Origin: an uncultured Prevotellaceae bacterium
GTDB taxonomy: Bacteria > Bacteroidota > Bacteroidia > Bacteroidales > Bacteroidaceae
Length of the DNA: 47,755 nucleotides
Assembly: GCA_902786665.1 (NCBI GenBank)
Contig: CADADN010000027.1
Coordinates: 1-47,755, forward strand
Direction of reading: 5' to 3'
Positions 23,676-32,540 of this stretch are shown piece by piece (position 1 is the stretch's first letter; every line of letters starts with the position of its first letter). The notes below the pieces were generated by a model, which saw only the letters and a program-made list of their open reading frames with translations, was not told where the DNA came from and did no database searches. Position numbers and translations under genes: made by a program.

Positions 23676-25387
23676 TTTGCAGTCCAGCCTGAGGCCGTTA
23701 CGGTGAAGAAGTAATCCTTGTCGAGCGTAATGGCCGGTCCGTCGCACTGCGAGCCACCGCCATTGTTGTTATAGATGGGATTGTAGACCTGTCCCGTAGC
23801 TGGGAAGGTGAACACTTTGTAAGTCACACCACCGATGGTTTCTGTTCCATAGACGTTCTTGCCAGGCCAGTCGCCATAGAGCTCGGCGATGCCGTCGCCC
23901 CATGCATAGATGGCAGCTGCATCCCAACCTGTTTGGTCGTCGACGTAGATCTTATGCGTGATGTCCTTGCATTCGGTGGCGGTCACGTTGTAATAGAAGT
24001 CGTTGCCTGTGGTGATGACAGGACCGTCGAATTGGGAGCCGCCTCCATTGTTGTTGAAGATGAGATGATACTCTTTTACTCCTGACTCATAGCCAAATGC
24101 CAGATAGTCGGTGCCGGCAAAGGTTGCCGTTGAGGGCGCACTGTTTCCAGGCCACTCCCCAAAGAGTTCTGGCAGTCCTTCACCCCAGGCATAGATGGCA
24201 ATAGCGTCCCATCCCGTCATATTGTTCACGTAGAGGTTGAACTTCCCGCCGGGTTCGGGAGTGTCGCCTCCTCCACCATCTTGGTAGTTGGCATCGATCA
24301 CCTCGTAGCCACCGTCGAAGATGCGCACGAAGATGTCGTGGTCGATGGTGAAGAACAGGTCGTCGCCCTCCCATTGCACACCACCATTATTGTTGTTGGG
24401 GATGAGATGGAGCTGCAGACCAGTATTGGCCTCGCCCATGTCGAAGTATATGTATTCCAGACCGTTGATGGTCTGTGTGCCGGTGGGAGCCATTCCAGGC
24501 CATCCACCGAAAGCCTCGGCGTCACCCCAAGCATAGAGTGCCAAGTCGGTCTGGCTCGACTCATTGAGAACAAACAGCGCGTATCCGTCGTGCTTCACCG
24601 AGGGCTCGAGTCCCACTTCCTCCACGCCGTCGAGAGTGACACGCAGGAAGATGTTGCGGTCGATTGTATAGTCGAAGTCGGGCAGTTGCACGCCATTGCC
24701 ACCATTGTTGAAGATGAGGTGCTCCACCAGTCCGGTGTTCGCTGCACCCATGTCGAAGTATTTCCAGGTCACGCCCTCGTGTTTCCACGTGCCTGTCACA
24801 TTCATACCAGGCCAGTCGCCATTCAGGTTGTTCACGTCGCCCCACATATAGAGTGTGAGGACATCCCATCCTGTCTGGTCGTCCACGTAGACACAGAAAC
24901 CGTCATGCTCGGGTTCCGGCGCCTCGCCTCCAGCCCAGTAGTAGGCTTCCCATCGCTGCCCCCAGACATTGGAGAATGCGCCCAGGCCAGGATTCTCTGT
25001 ATGGTTGGCAGCCACGCCGTCGATGGTGAATTCCATTCCCTGGGTGGCAGAATAGAACCGATATCCGTCAGAGAGAGTCTTGCCATTCACGAAAGTATTG
25101 GGGTCGAGGTAGATGCCCCATTTCACATCACTTTTTGGAGCTTTTGTGAGCAAGTATTGCTCCTGCCCGATAGCCGTACTGTCGCCATTGAAGGCCCCCA
25201 CGATGTAGATTTCCTCATCGGCAGTAGTGCCAAAGGGAGCGATGAACTCCAACAGGATGCGGTCGGCACGCGTCTCGAATTGCTGACGCTCATGGTCGAA
25301 AACGAGGTCCTCAGTGTCTGAGCAGCTGCTTACCAATCCCACAAGGGCAAGCAACGCCAGCATCAGACTATATAATTTCTTGTTCAT
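23672..25387 (-). CDS. susE: SusE/SusF-like surface starch-binding lipoprotein with four modules
   Basis: A 571-aa lipoprotein with lipobox VSSC (Cys22). An N-terminal SusE-type domain (about 25-155) is followed by four tandem starch-binding modules at about 162-255, 266-365, 382-473 and 477-570. Each has the pattern (V/L)YVDDQTGWD...LYAWGD...GDWPG then HLIFNNGGNG.Q, with the aromatic and Asn/Asp positions that contact starch in SusE, SusF and CBM26-type modules. It binds starch on the cell surface and has no catalytic residues. SusE of B. thetaiotaomicron has fewer modules; four tandem copies is nearer a fused SusE/F role. It follows susD by 19 bp and overlaps the GH13 gene by 4 bp. Confidence 0.9.
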   Translation of the reverse strand: MNKKLYSLMLALLALVGLVSSCSDTEDLVFDHERQQFETRADRILLEFIAPFGTTADEEIYIVGAFNGDSTAIGQEQYLLTKAPKSDVKWGIYLDPNTFVNGKTLSDGYRFYSATQGMEFTIDGVAANHTENPGLGAFSNVWGQRWEAYYWAGGEAPEPEHDGFCVYVDDQTGWDVLTLYMWGDVNNLNGDWPGMNVTGTWKHEGVTWKYFDMGAANTGLVEHLIFNNGGNGVQLPDFDYTIDRNIFLRVTLDGVEEVGLEPSVKHDGYALFVLNESSQTDLALYAWGDAEAFGGWPGMAPTGTQTINGLEYIYFDMGEANTGLQLHLIPNNNNGGVQWEGDDLFFTIDHDIFVRIFDGGYEVIDANYQDGGGGDTPEPGGKFNLYVNNMTGWDAIAIYAWGEGLPELFGEWPGNSAPSTATFAGTDYLAFGYESGVKEYHLIFNNNGGGSQFDGPVITTGNDFYYNVTATECKDITHKIYVDDQTGWDAAAIYAWGDGIAELYGDWPGKNVYGTETIGGVTYKVFTFPATGQVYNPIYNNNGGGSQCDGPAITLDKDYFFTVTASGWTAK

Positions 25388-25406
25388 ATTCTCTGTTTTT
25401 TATGGA

Positions 25407-27227
25407 TTAATAGTTCGGATTCTGAATAAGTCCGGGATTGACGGAAAGGGCACTCTGTGGCAGCGGATACCACTCATACTTGCGGTCGCGCTTGGCAGGC
25501 AGGTTGACACCATCCTCAGTGGCGCGTCCCCAGAACCACCATTGTCCCTGCGTGAATTTGTCGAAGCGGCGCAGGTCGGTGCGGCGGCGGTTGCCTTCGC
25601 CCAGATATTCCTTGCCCCACTCAGAGAGCATCCAGTCCATGTTGAAGTCGGTGAAACCAGGACCGGGTATGCTCAAGGCATTGTTGCGGTCGCCGGTCTT
25701 GAAGTAGCGCTGGCGCACCTGGTCTACATATTTCTTGGCCTCGGCGCTGTTTCCCTTGCGCATCTCACACTCTGCCACATTGTAGTAGGCCTCTGCCAGA
25801 CGGAACTGCACATCGTCAATCGACTTGAAACCACCTTTATCGTCGTTTGGATAGAGGGGGTATTTCACCAGACGAACACCCGAGTTGGTCTCTCCCCAAC
25901 GGGGGTTCATCACAGTCTCGAGGTTGCGGCCCTGATTGAGGAAAGTGCCCACCTGGTCGACATAGACCAAATCCTGACCATCGCGGTCGGCATCGGCCTT
26001 CAGCACATCACCTGTGCCGAAGTTGGCGCGCATCGTACCCTTGAGGAACATACCTGGTCCATGGGTTCTGGTGGCCTCGTCGTAAGTATAGTTTTGCTTA
26101 CGGATGTCACGGTCGTCGAACCGCTCGTAGGGAGCACCGAGCTTGTCGCCGTAAGGGGCGTCGAGGAAGCATTTGGCTCCTTCTGAACCGCCCGTCGGGA
26201 GCACTGTTCCTGAATTGTCGAACGAGGGAACCAGGCAGACGCAGTTCCATGCACCGATGCCGTCGTAACTCTGTCCGAAATAGTCGGCATAACCATACCA
26301 CATGCCCACCATCGTGCGAACGTTGGAGATAGCGTTGGCGGCGCCCTGTCCGTCCTCGGCTGCCAGAGCGAAGATGACTTCGGGGCTTTTCACGTTGTCG
26401 ATACTGTAGAGATTGCGGTAGTTACTGTCCAGGGCGTAGTTTCCGTATGTGCCATTGATGATTTCCTTGGACAGTGCCTCACACTCATCGTAGTGCTGCT
26501 CGCCGATAAAAACTTCGGCATTGAGGAGAAGACGGGCCTTGAGCAGACGGTTCATACCCTGATTGGCACGGTTCACCATTGAGTGGTTGGCGTCGTCCTT
26601 GGCAAGTGCTCCAACGGTCTCATCGAGTTCTGCTGCAATGAAGTCGTAGATTTTCTTGCATGAGGTGTTCCAGTCGGCGTCGGCAGTGCCTGGAACCTCG
26701 CTGCTGGCAGAGGTGTTCAGAGGCAGAGCTCCACCCCAGAGTTCGAAAATACAGTAATAGTTCCAAGCGCGAATGGTGCGAACTTCGGCCACATATTGGG
26801 CGAGTTTTTCTTCACTCATGCCGAGATTGGAGGCACTGAGCCCCTCCAGGTCGCTCAGCAGCAGGTTGGCCAGTCCCACGGCTGTCCATGCACCCGACCA
26901 GGCATTTTCGATGATGGTTGATTCAGAAGTCCAGTTGTGCCAGGAGAGCACGGTCTTCATGGCCTCGTCCCATCCCCACTGTCCTCCGTTCCATACACGC
27001 CAGGTGAGTTGGTCGGCGGGATACTCGGAGAGATGGAAGAAGTTCTCTCCTGCCAGTGTAGATGAAGTCTGGTTGTAGATGGCGGCAACTGCGCCCTTCA
27101 CACTGGCCTCGTTCTGGTAGTAGACACCTGCGTCGATGCGGTCGTACACCTTCTCGTCCAAGTCTGTACAAGCCGACATGCCCAGGCCAACTGCCATTGC
27201 TATGATGCTATATTTAATTGCTTTCAT
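25407..27227 (-). CDS. susD: SusD-like starch-binding outer-membrane lipoprotein
   Basis: A 606-aa lipoprotein with lipobox GMSAC (Cys20), followed by the SusD/RagB fold: N-terminal TPR-like helices (EASVKGAVAAIYNQTSSTLAG, TIIENAWSGAWTAVGLANLLL), VRTIRAWNYYCIFELWGGALPL and the C-terminal block NGDRN...GFTDFNMDWMLSEWGKEYLGEGNRRRTDLRRFDKF. SusD caps the SusC barrel and delivers maltooligosaccharides. It lies between susC (36 bp) and susE (19 bp). Confidence 0.95.
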   Translation of the reverse strand: MKAIKYSIIAMAVGLGMSACTDLDEKVYDRIDAGVYYQNEASVKGAVAAIYNQTSSTLAGENFFHLSEYPADQLTWRVWNGGQWGWDEAMKTVLSWHNWTSESTIIENAWSGAWTAVGLANLLLSDLEGLSASNLGMSEEKLAQYVAEVRTIRAWNYYCIFELWGGALPLNTSASSEVPGTADADWNTSCKKIYDFIAAELDETVGALAKDDANHSMVNRANQGMNRLLKARLLLNAEVFIGEQHYDECEALSKEIINGTYGNYALDSNYRNLYSIDNVKSPEVIFALAAEDGQGAANAISNVRTMVGMWYGYADYFGQSYDGIGAWNCVCLVPSFDNSGTVLPTGGSEGAKCFLDAPYGDKLGAPYERFDDRDIRKQNYTYDEATRTHGPGMFLKGTMRANFGTGDVLKADADRDGQDLVYVDQVGTFLNQGRNLETVMNPRWGETNSGVRLVKYPLYPNDDKGGFKSIDDVQFRLAEAYYNVAECEMRKGNSAEAKKYVDQVRQRYFKTGDRNNALSIPGPGFTDFNMDWMLSEWGKEYLGEGNRRRTDLRRFDKFTQGQWWFWGRATEDGVNLPAKRDRKYEWYPLPQSALSVNPGLIQNPNY

Positions 27228-27263
27228 ATTTTCTTCAGATGATATGTTGATGAGTTGCTGAAA

Positions 27264-30206
27264 TTAGTGGAAACGGAGAGTGACACCCAAACTGACTTGT
27301 GTGGCTTGCGGATAGGCGCTGTTGGAGTCGATTCCAGGCGTGATGCCGGTGGAAGTGACAATCGAGGGGTCATTGCCCTCATAGCCAGTGAGCGTAAAGA
27401 GGTTCTTGGCGGCGAGATACACGCGGAGGCTTTCCACGAGGTCGCGTTTCTTCGGAGTGAAGGTATATCCAAGCGTCACGTTGTCGAGTTTGAAATAGTC
27501 GCCGTCCTCCAGGAAGTAGCTGCTGATGATACCGCCGCTCGAATGCACATTTCTATAGTCGGTGTATGCAGTGCGGAGCACGTTGTCGGTACCGGCTCCT
27601 TGCAAGCCCATTCCATACTTTCGCATGTTGAATATCTGATAGCCCAGTGCGCTGCGGAAGAGCAGGCTCAAGTCCCAATTCTTGTAACTCAGCGAGTTGC
27701 TCCATGAGAGGAAATGCTTGGGCGAGCCGTTGCCGATGTTGCGTTTGTACGACGGGTCGACTTGTGCTGCAGGCACCTTGTTGCCCTCGTTGTCGTAGAT
27801 GAGCAGAAGGCCGTTCTCGTCGATGCCGGCATGCTCATAGCCATAGAACTGTCCGATTTTGCCACCCTCCTCCACGCGGAAGAAGTACTCGCTCGTACCC
27901 ACGCCGGGTTTCTGATAGAGGTCGAGATACGCCATTTGGTATACATCGCTCGAGAGCTTGGTGAGTTTGGTGCTGCCCATGCTCCAATTGAGGCCTGTGG
28001 TCCACTTCACGGCACCTTTTCTCAGTACGTCGTAGTCGAGTGTCACTTCCACTCCGGTGTTCTTTGTGGTTCCCACATTGACGAGAATGCTCTTGTAGAT
28101 GAACGGAGGTTGCGGAGCGGTATAGTTGTAAAGCAGGTCTTGGGAACGGCGGTCGAAGAATTCCACGCTACCACGCAGGCGGCTGTTGAAGGCCACGAAA
28201 TCGACACCAATGTTGAAGGCGGTGGATTTTTCCCACGCCAGGTCGGGATTGGCATTCACCGATGGAGCATAGCCGTTGATCCATTGCCCGTCGATCAGGT
28301 ATGCGCCATAACCACTATAGGTGGCCAGCGACTGATAGGCATTGAAATCGGAACGTCCTGTCACACCATAGGAGATACGTGGTTTCAAACTCTGGAATGT
28401 GGATTTGAGTTCTTCGGCAAACGGGGTGTTGATGATTTCCCATGCCAGTGAGGCAGATGGGAAGTTACCCCATTTGGTGTTGGCGCCAAATTTGGTGCTG
28501 CCCTCACGCCGCATGGAAGCGGTGGCATAGATCATGTCGTTGTAATTGTAGTTCAACCTGCCGAAGAAGCCTATCAGGGTCGACTCGGAAGAACCTGCCC
28601 AAAGGTTTGCCTTGCCATCGCGCAGGTATGTACCATTTGCGATGCCGTGGTAATTCATCGAGTCGTAGACGAAGCCCATGTTCTCGTTGCCACTCTGCTC
28701 CCATTTGCTTCGCTCCCAGGAATATCCGAGCACGGCTTTCAACTGGTGGTCATTGAGGGTCAATGTGTAGTTCACGAGCCACTCCAGGCGGTTGGTCCAC
28801 CATTTCTGGTAGTTGACGTTGGCGCGGCCGGCATATCCGTTCCAATATGACTCACTGGAAGTGGAGGGTGTATAGAAGTTGGATTTCAGGTCGTTGTACT
28901 GCAGGGCGTAGCTCAGTGAAGTATTGAGCACATGCTGCTCCATCTGCAAGATGTTGAGTTTCACATCGGCATTGCCAAGCAGGTAGATGCGGTCGCCGTT
29001 GCTCACATTCTCCTTGAGGTCGTTCACAGGGTTGTGAATGTCGGTCGGGGAATTGGGTTGATAATAGGAACCGTCGGGATTCTTGACAGGGATGGTGGGA
29101 TTCATCGTGAGTGCTGTGTCGAACAAGCCATCGTTGCCCCACTTCTCATGCACCTTGCGGGCAGAGAGAGATGCATTGAACTGCAGAAGGTTGTTGAGCA
29201 CCCTTTGCTCACCCACGAAACGGCTTCCATACTCCTCACGCCCGGAGACGATGTCAAGTCCGTTGCCTTTCTTGTAGTTTGCCGACAGACCAAAATAGCC
29301 ATTCTTTGTGGAAGAGTCGATAGACACATACTGGTTCAGGCTGTAGCTCGTAGAGCGTGTGATCTCATCCCACCAGTCGGTGTCGCCGCCATAATCCTGG
29401 CCACGGCGGGAGCGACGGAACTCATCGGTTGTAAGAATGTCGGGTTTAGGCTTGGCGAAATTCAGGGCGATGTAACTGTCGTAAGTCACGTTGGTCACAC
29501 CCTGGGTGCCGGAACCTTTCTTCGTAGTGACGAGAATCACGCCATTGGCGCCACGAGTGCCATAGATGGCAGCGGAACCTGCGTCTTTCAGCACGGTGAT
29601 GGACTCCACGTCCTGTGTGGCGATGTTGCGAAGGTCGCCACCGGCAATGCCGTCGATGACAATCAGAGGTCCGTTGGATGCCGTGAGCGACCCGGCGCCA
29701 CGCACCTGGAAGTCGGTCATCGCATTGGGATTGGCATCGGCCGTCGTACTGACGTTCAAGCCACTCACCTTGCCGGCTATCAGTGCCATAGGGTCGCTGG
29801 CAGCGCCTTGGTTGAACTGGTCTTTGGAAATCTGCACCACAGAACTTGAGATTTCCTTCTTGGCCATGGAGCCGTAGCCCACCACAACCACTTCGTTGAG
29901 TTGAGCCACATCCTCCCTCAGGGTGATGTCGAGGCCATCCTTCGCCGTCACTTCCTGTGGGTCGAAACCGATGTAGGTGATGACCAGGGTGGCACCTTCC
30001 TTGCATTCCAACTTGAAATTTCCGTCGAAGTCGGTAACAGTGCCGTTGGATGTTCCTTTCTCCATGATAGTGGCTCCGATGACCCCTTCGCCGGTGTCAT
30101 CCTTCACATGGCCGCTTATCGTGGCCTGGGCCGAAACATCCAAGGCAAAAACCACAACCGCCATAAGCATTAGCAAGCGGTAGAATTGACTCTTTGCTTT
30201 TTTCAT
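27264..30206 (-). CDS. susC: SusC-like TonB-dependent oligosaccharide transporter
   Basis: A 980-aa outer-membrane transporter. Signal peptide (...ALDVSAQ), N-terminal CarboxypepD_reg-like domain (about 28-105: ISGHVKDDTGEGVIGATIM), TonB box region (LNEVVVVGYGS), plug (about 120-240: PMALIAGKVSGLNV, VRGAGSLTASNGPLIVIDG, ITVLKDAGSAAIYGTRGANGVILV) and a C-terminal barrel with SusC-typical segments (KPRISYGVTGRSDFNAY, AFNIGVDFVAFNSRLRGSVEF, SLRVYLAAKNLFTLTGYEGNDPS). It imports malto-oligosaccharides with SusD using TonB energy. It lies 42 bp after the GH97 gene. Confidence 0.96.
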   Translation of the reverse strand: MKKAKSQFYRLLMLMAVVVFALDVSAQATISGHVKDDTGEGVIGATIMEKGTSNGTVTDFDGNFKLECKEGATLVITYIGFDPQEVTAKDGLDITLREDVAQLNEVVVVGYGSMAKKEISSSVVQISKDQFNQGAASDPMALIAGKVSGLNVSTTADANPNAMTDFQVRGAGSLTASNGPLIVIDGIAGGDLRNIATQDVESITVLKDAGSAAIYGTRGANGVILVTTKKGSGTQGVTNVTYDSYIALNFAKPKPDILTTDEFRRSRRGQDYGGDTDWWDEITRSTSYSLNQYVSIDSSTKNGYFGLSANYKKGNGLDIVSGREEYGSRFVGEQRVLNNLLQFNASLSARKVHEKWGNDGLFDTALTMNPTIPVKNPDGSYYQPNSPTDIHNPVNDLKENVSNGDRIYLLGNADVKLNILQMEQHVLNTSLSYALQYNDLKSNFYTPSTSSESYWNGYAGRANVNYQKWWTNRLEWLVNYTLTLNDHQLKAVLGYSWERSKWEQSGNENMGFVYDSMNYHGIANGTYLRDGKANLWAGSSESTLIGFFGRLNYNYNDMIYATASMRREGSTKFGANTKWGNFPSASLAWEIINTPFAEELKSTFQSLKPRISYGVTGRSDFNAYQSLATYSGYGAYLIDGQWINGYAPSVNANPDLAWEKSTAFNIGVDFVAFNSRLRGSVEFFDRRSQDLLYNYTAPQPPFIYKSILVNVGTTKNTGVEVTLDYDVLRKGAVKWTTGLNWSMGSTKLTKLSSDVYQMAYLDLYQKPGVGTSEYFFRVEEGGKIGQFYGYEHAGIDENGLLLIYDNEGNKVPAAQVDPSYKRNIGNGSPKHFLSWSNSLSYKNWDLSLLFRSALGYQIFNMRKYGMGLQGAGTDNVLRTAYTDYRNVHSSGGIISSYFLEDGDYFKLDNVTLGYTFTPKKRDLVESLRVYLAAKNLFTLTGYEGNDPSIVTSTGITPGIDSNSAYPQATQVSLGVTLRFH

Positions 30207-30248
30207 TGATTTGGGTTTTTAATTATTGATTAGTATGAATATGATGAA

Positions 30249-32258
30249 TCAGTTGATTTTCTCAATCCTGATGGCTGCTCCACCGCTACGAGCAAGAGAC
30301 AGGCGCAATACCGATGTACGTGTCACCTCTTCTTGGCGTATGGTCATGGGATAGGGATTGGACTCAAAATCGGCATCGGGGCCGTCTTCATAGATGATGG
30401 CACGGTAGCGGCTGCCGACATCGAGGAAGTCGAGCGAGAGGTTGATGGTCCTTGCCTCCTCGTTGGTGATGCTGCCCACAAACCATCTGTCGCCATTGCG
30501 CTCCTTGCGAGCCACGGTGACATACTCGCCAATTTTACCATTGGGGACGACGGTCTTGCTCCAGGTCGTTGGACAGGTTTCTATAAATGTAAGTGCCGGT
30601 TGTCCCTCATAGTTCTCTATCGCATCAGCCGCCATCTGCAGGGGGCTGTAGATGATGACGAACTCACCGAGTTGCTTGGCGAGCGTGGAGTGCGGATGCG
30701 TGCCCTTCACCACTTCGGAGAAATTGAAGATGGCAGGTGTGAAGTCGGTGGGTCCGGCCAGACCACGGGTGAAGGGCAACGTCACAGTATGTGCAGGAGG
30801 ATTTCCCCCCTTCACATCCCACGCGTTGTATTCTTGCCCGCGCACGCCCTCTTGTGTCATCAGGTTGGGCCATGTGCGCTGTATGCCTGTAGGCATGGCA
30901 GGCTCGTGGTTGTCGATCATGATCTGGTATTTTGCAGCGGTCTCAATCACTTTGCGGTAATGACGGATGCCATACTGTGACTTGGCCAGTTCCTTGCCGT
31001 CGAAATAATGGCCTACATATCCTGTTTTCACGGCCTTGATACCCAGACTGTGATACCAGGCAAAAGCCGAATCCATCTGCTGTTCCAGGAGTTTCGCATT
31101 GCCCCAGGTCTCAGTATGACCAATGAAGCGCACACCTTTCGACAAGGCATGGCGGCAAACCTCCTCGATATCGAAATCAGGGTATGGCTTCAGATAACTG
31201 ATTTGCTCGCCTTGGCCCCATCCCTGGTTCCATCCCTCGGCCAACACGCCGCTGAAGCCGTGGCGGGCGGCAAAGTCGATGTAGTGCTTCACATTCTGGG
31301 TCGTGGCGCCATGCGTGGGTCCCATTTCCCATGTGTTCTGCTTCTTGTGGATGCTCCACCAAATTCCGATGTAACGTCCTGGCTCTATCCAAGAGGTGTC
31401 GGTGATGCGTGATGGTTCGTTCAGGTTGAGCATCAAACGCGAGAGCATCAGATCGCCGGCGGTCTTGCCGATGATGATGGTACGCCAAGGAGACTTCAAC
31501 TCTCCCTCTGCATAGACTTTCACACCGCTCTGCCAAGGTGAGAGGGCTGTGAGTAGCCTGACCTGCCCATTATTTCCTGCTCGTGGAGTGAGGTTGATGC
31601 TCGCGTAGTCCTCAAGAGCGGCCTCATGGATAGCCATGAAGAGCGAGTCTTCATATTCTATAGTGAGAGGGGTGCATACCGTATCTTTCTCACTCACCAG
31701 ACTTTTGGTATATATGCCCTCGAAATATTCGGTGTGGTTGGTAGGAATCGACCAAGCCTTGGCGTCATGCGACAAGGTGATCTCAGTCAACTCATCTTGA
31801 ATGCAATAGTTCTTTCCTTTTCCAAAACCAGGAAGTATGTATCTAAAACCGATACCGTCATTGAACACGCGGAATATCACGTACATCTTGCGTTTATCGC
31901 CAGTCGTTTCTTGAAAACAGACGGTCAGTTCATTATAATGATTGCGCACGGTCAGTTCTTCACCCCAAGGCTGCTCCCATGTCTCATCTTTAGAGGCAAA
32001 CCGTTTTTCCGTCAGTTTGACGTTATTGCCAGAGAACCCATTGTCGAACTGAAAACCAAGATGTGACGGAGAGATCACTTCGACCTTGTTGTAATCGACC
32101 TTGTAAAAAGGTTTCTTGGCACTCACCCCGACGGTTACCGTCACGGCCCCGTCGGGTGAGTTCACCAAGATGTCCTTTGCCTGAACTGAAGCAAAGGAAC
32201 AAATGACAAAACAAAAAAATAAAAACCTAATAACTATACCTAACTTTATCTTTTTCAT
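30249..32258 (-). CDS. susB: GH97 alpha-glucosidase (SusB-like)
   Basis: A 669-aa enzyme with a cleavable signal peptide (...ASVQAKD) and no lipobox, so periplasmic. The N-terminal beta-sandwich (about 30-290) is followed by a TIM barrel with IGIWWSIHK, MIDNHEPAMPTGIQRTWPNLMT and EGVRGQEYNAW, and a C-terminal beta domain. Glu residues in NHEP and GQEYN correspond to the calcium/catalytic glutamates of the inverting SusB type; I infer inversion from these but did not align it. It releases glucose from imported maltooligosaccharides. It is the first gene of the minus-strand starch operon. Confidence 0.93.
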   Translation of the reverse strand: MKKIKLGIVIRFLFFCFVICSFASVQAKDILVNSPDGAVTVTVGVSAKKPFYKVDYNKVEVISPSHLGFQFDNGFSGNNVKLTEKRFASKDETWEQPWGEELTVRNHYNELTVCFQETTGDKRKMYVIFRVFNDGIGFRYILPGFGKGKNYCIQDELTEITLSHDAKAWSIPTNHTEYFEGIYTKSLVSEKDTVCTPLTIEYEDSLFMAIHEAALEDYASINLTPRAGNNGQVRLLTALSPWQSGVKVYAEGELKSPWRTIIIGKTAGDLMLSRLMLNLNEPSRITDTSWIEPGRYIGIWWSIHKKQNTWEMGPTHGATTQNVKHYIDFAARHGFSGVLAEGWNQGWGQGEQISYLKPYPDFDIEEVCRHALSKGVRFIGHTETWGNAKLLEQQMDSAFAWYHSLGIKAVKTGYVGHYFDGKELAKSQYGIRHYRKVIETAAKYQIMIDNHEPAMPTGIQRTWPNLMTQEGVRGQEYNAWDVKGGNPPAHTVTLPFTRGLAGPTDFTPAIFNFSEVVKGTHPHSTLAKQLGEFVIIYSPLQMAADAIENYEGQPALTFIETCPTTWSKTVVPNGKIGEYVTVARKERNGDRWFVGSITNEEARTINLSLDFLDVGSRYRAIIYEDGPDADFESNPYPMTIRQEEVTRTSVLRLSLARSGGAAIRIEKIN

Positions 32259-32311
32259 AATTCTTATTTATCGTTTGATAGTGGGGTAGGGCTGGATTTG
32301 AATTTCGATTG

Positions 32312-32342
32312 CAAAGATAAGGAGGCAAGAATGGACTAACAA
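32312..32342 (-). promoter_or_regulatory. Promoter of the starch operon
   Basis: Minus-strand TTG, 20 nt, TATCTTTG; consensus fit is good. It lies about 55 bp before the susB ATG at 32258, in the divergent region shared with the regulator. Confidence 0.65.
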
Positions 32343-32479
32343 TCTCATCAAGCAAAAATCAAAATAGTCAAAAATACATCCATTTGTAAATCAACCAATT
32401 GTAAAAATTCAGGCCTTGAAAAATCTAAATGATTACAAATGAAAAAACTGCTTTTTACACCTATTGTTGACACATTGAA

Positions 32480-32511
32480 TTTGGTGGTTTGATTGAAAAA
32501 AACTAATTTTG
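32480..32511 (+). promoter_or_regulatory. Promoter of the susR-like regulator
   Basis: TTTG at 32480-32483, 20 nt, TAATTTTG at 32504-32511, a near-perfect Bacteroidetes promoter. The leader would be about 22 nt before the ATG at 32541. Confidence 0.7.
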
Positions 32512-32540
32512 TGGTGAAATGACTAACAAAAGTGGTAACC

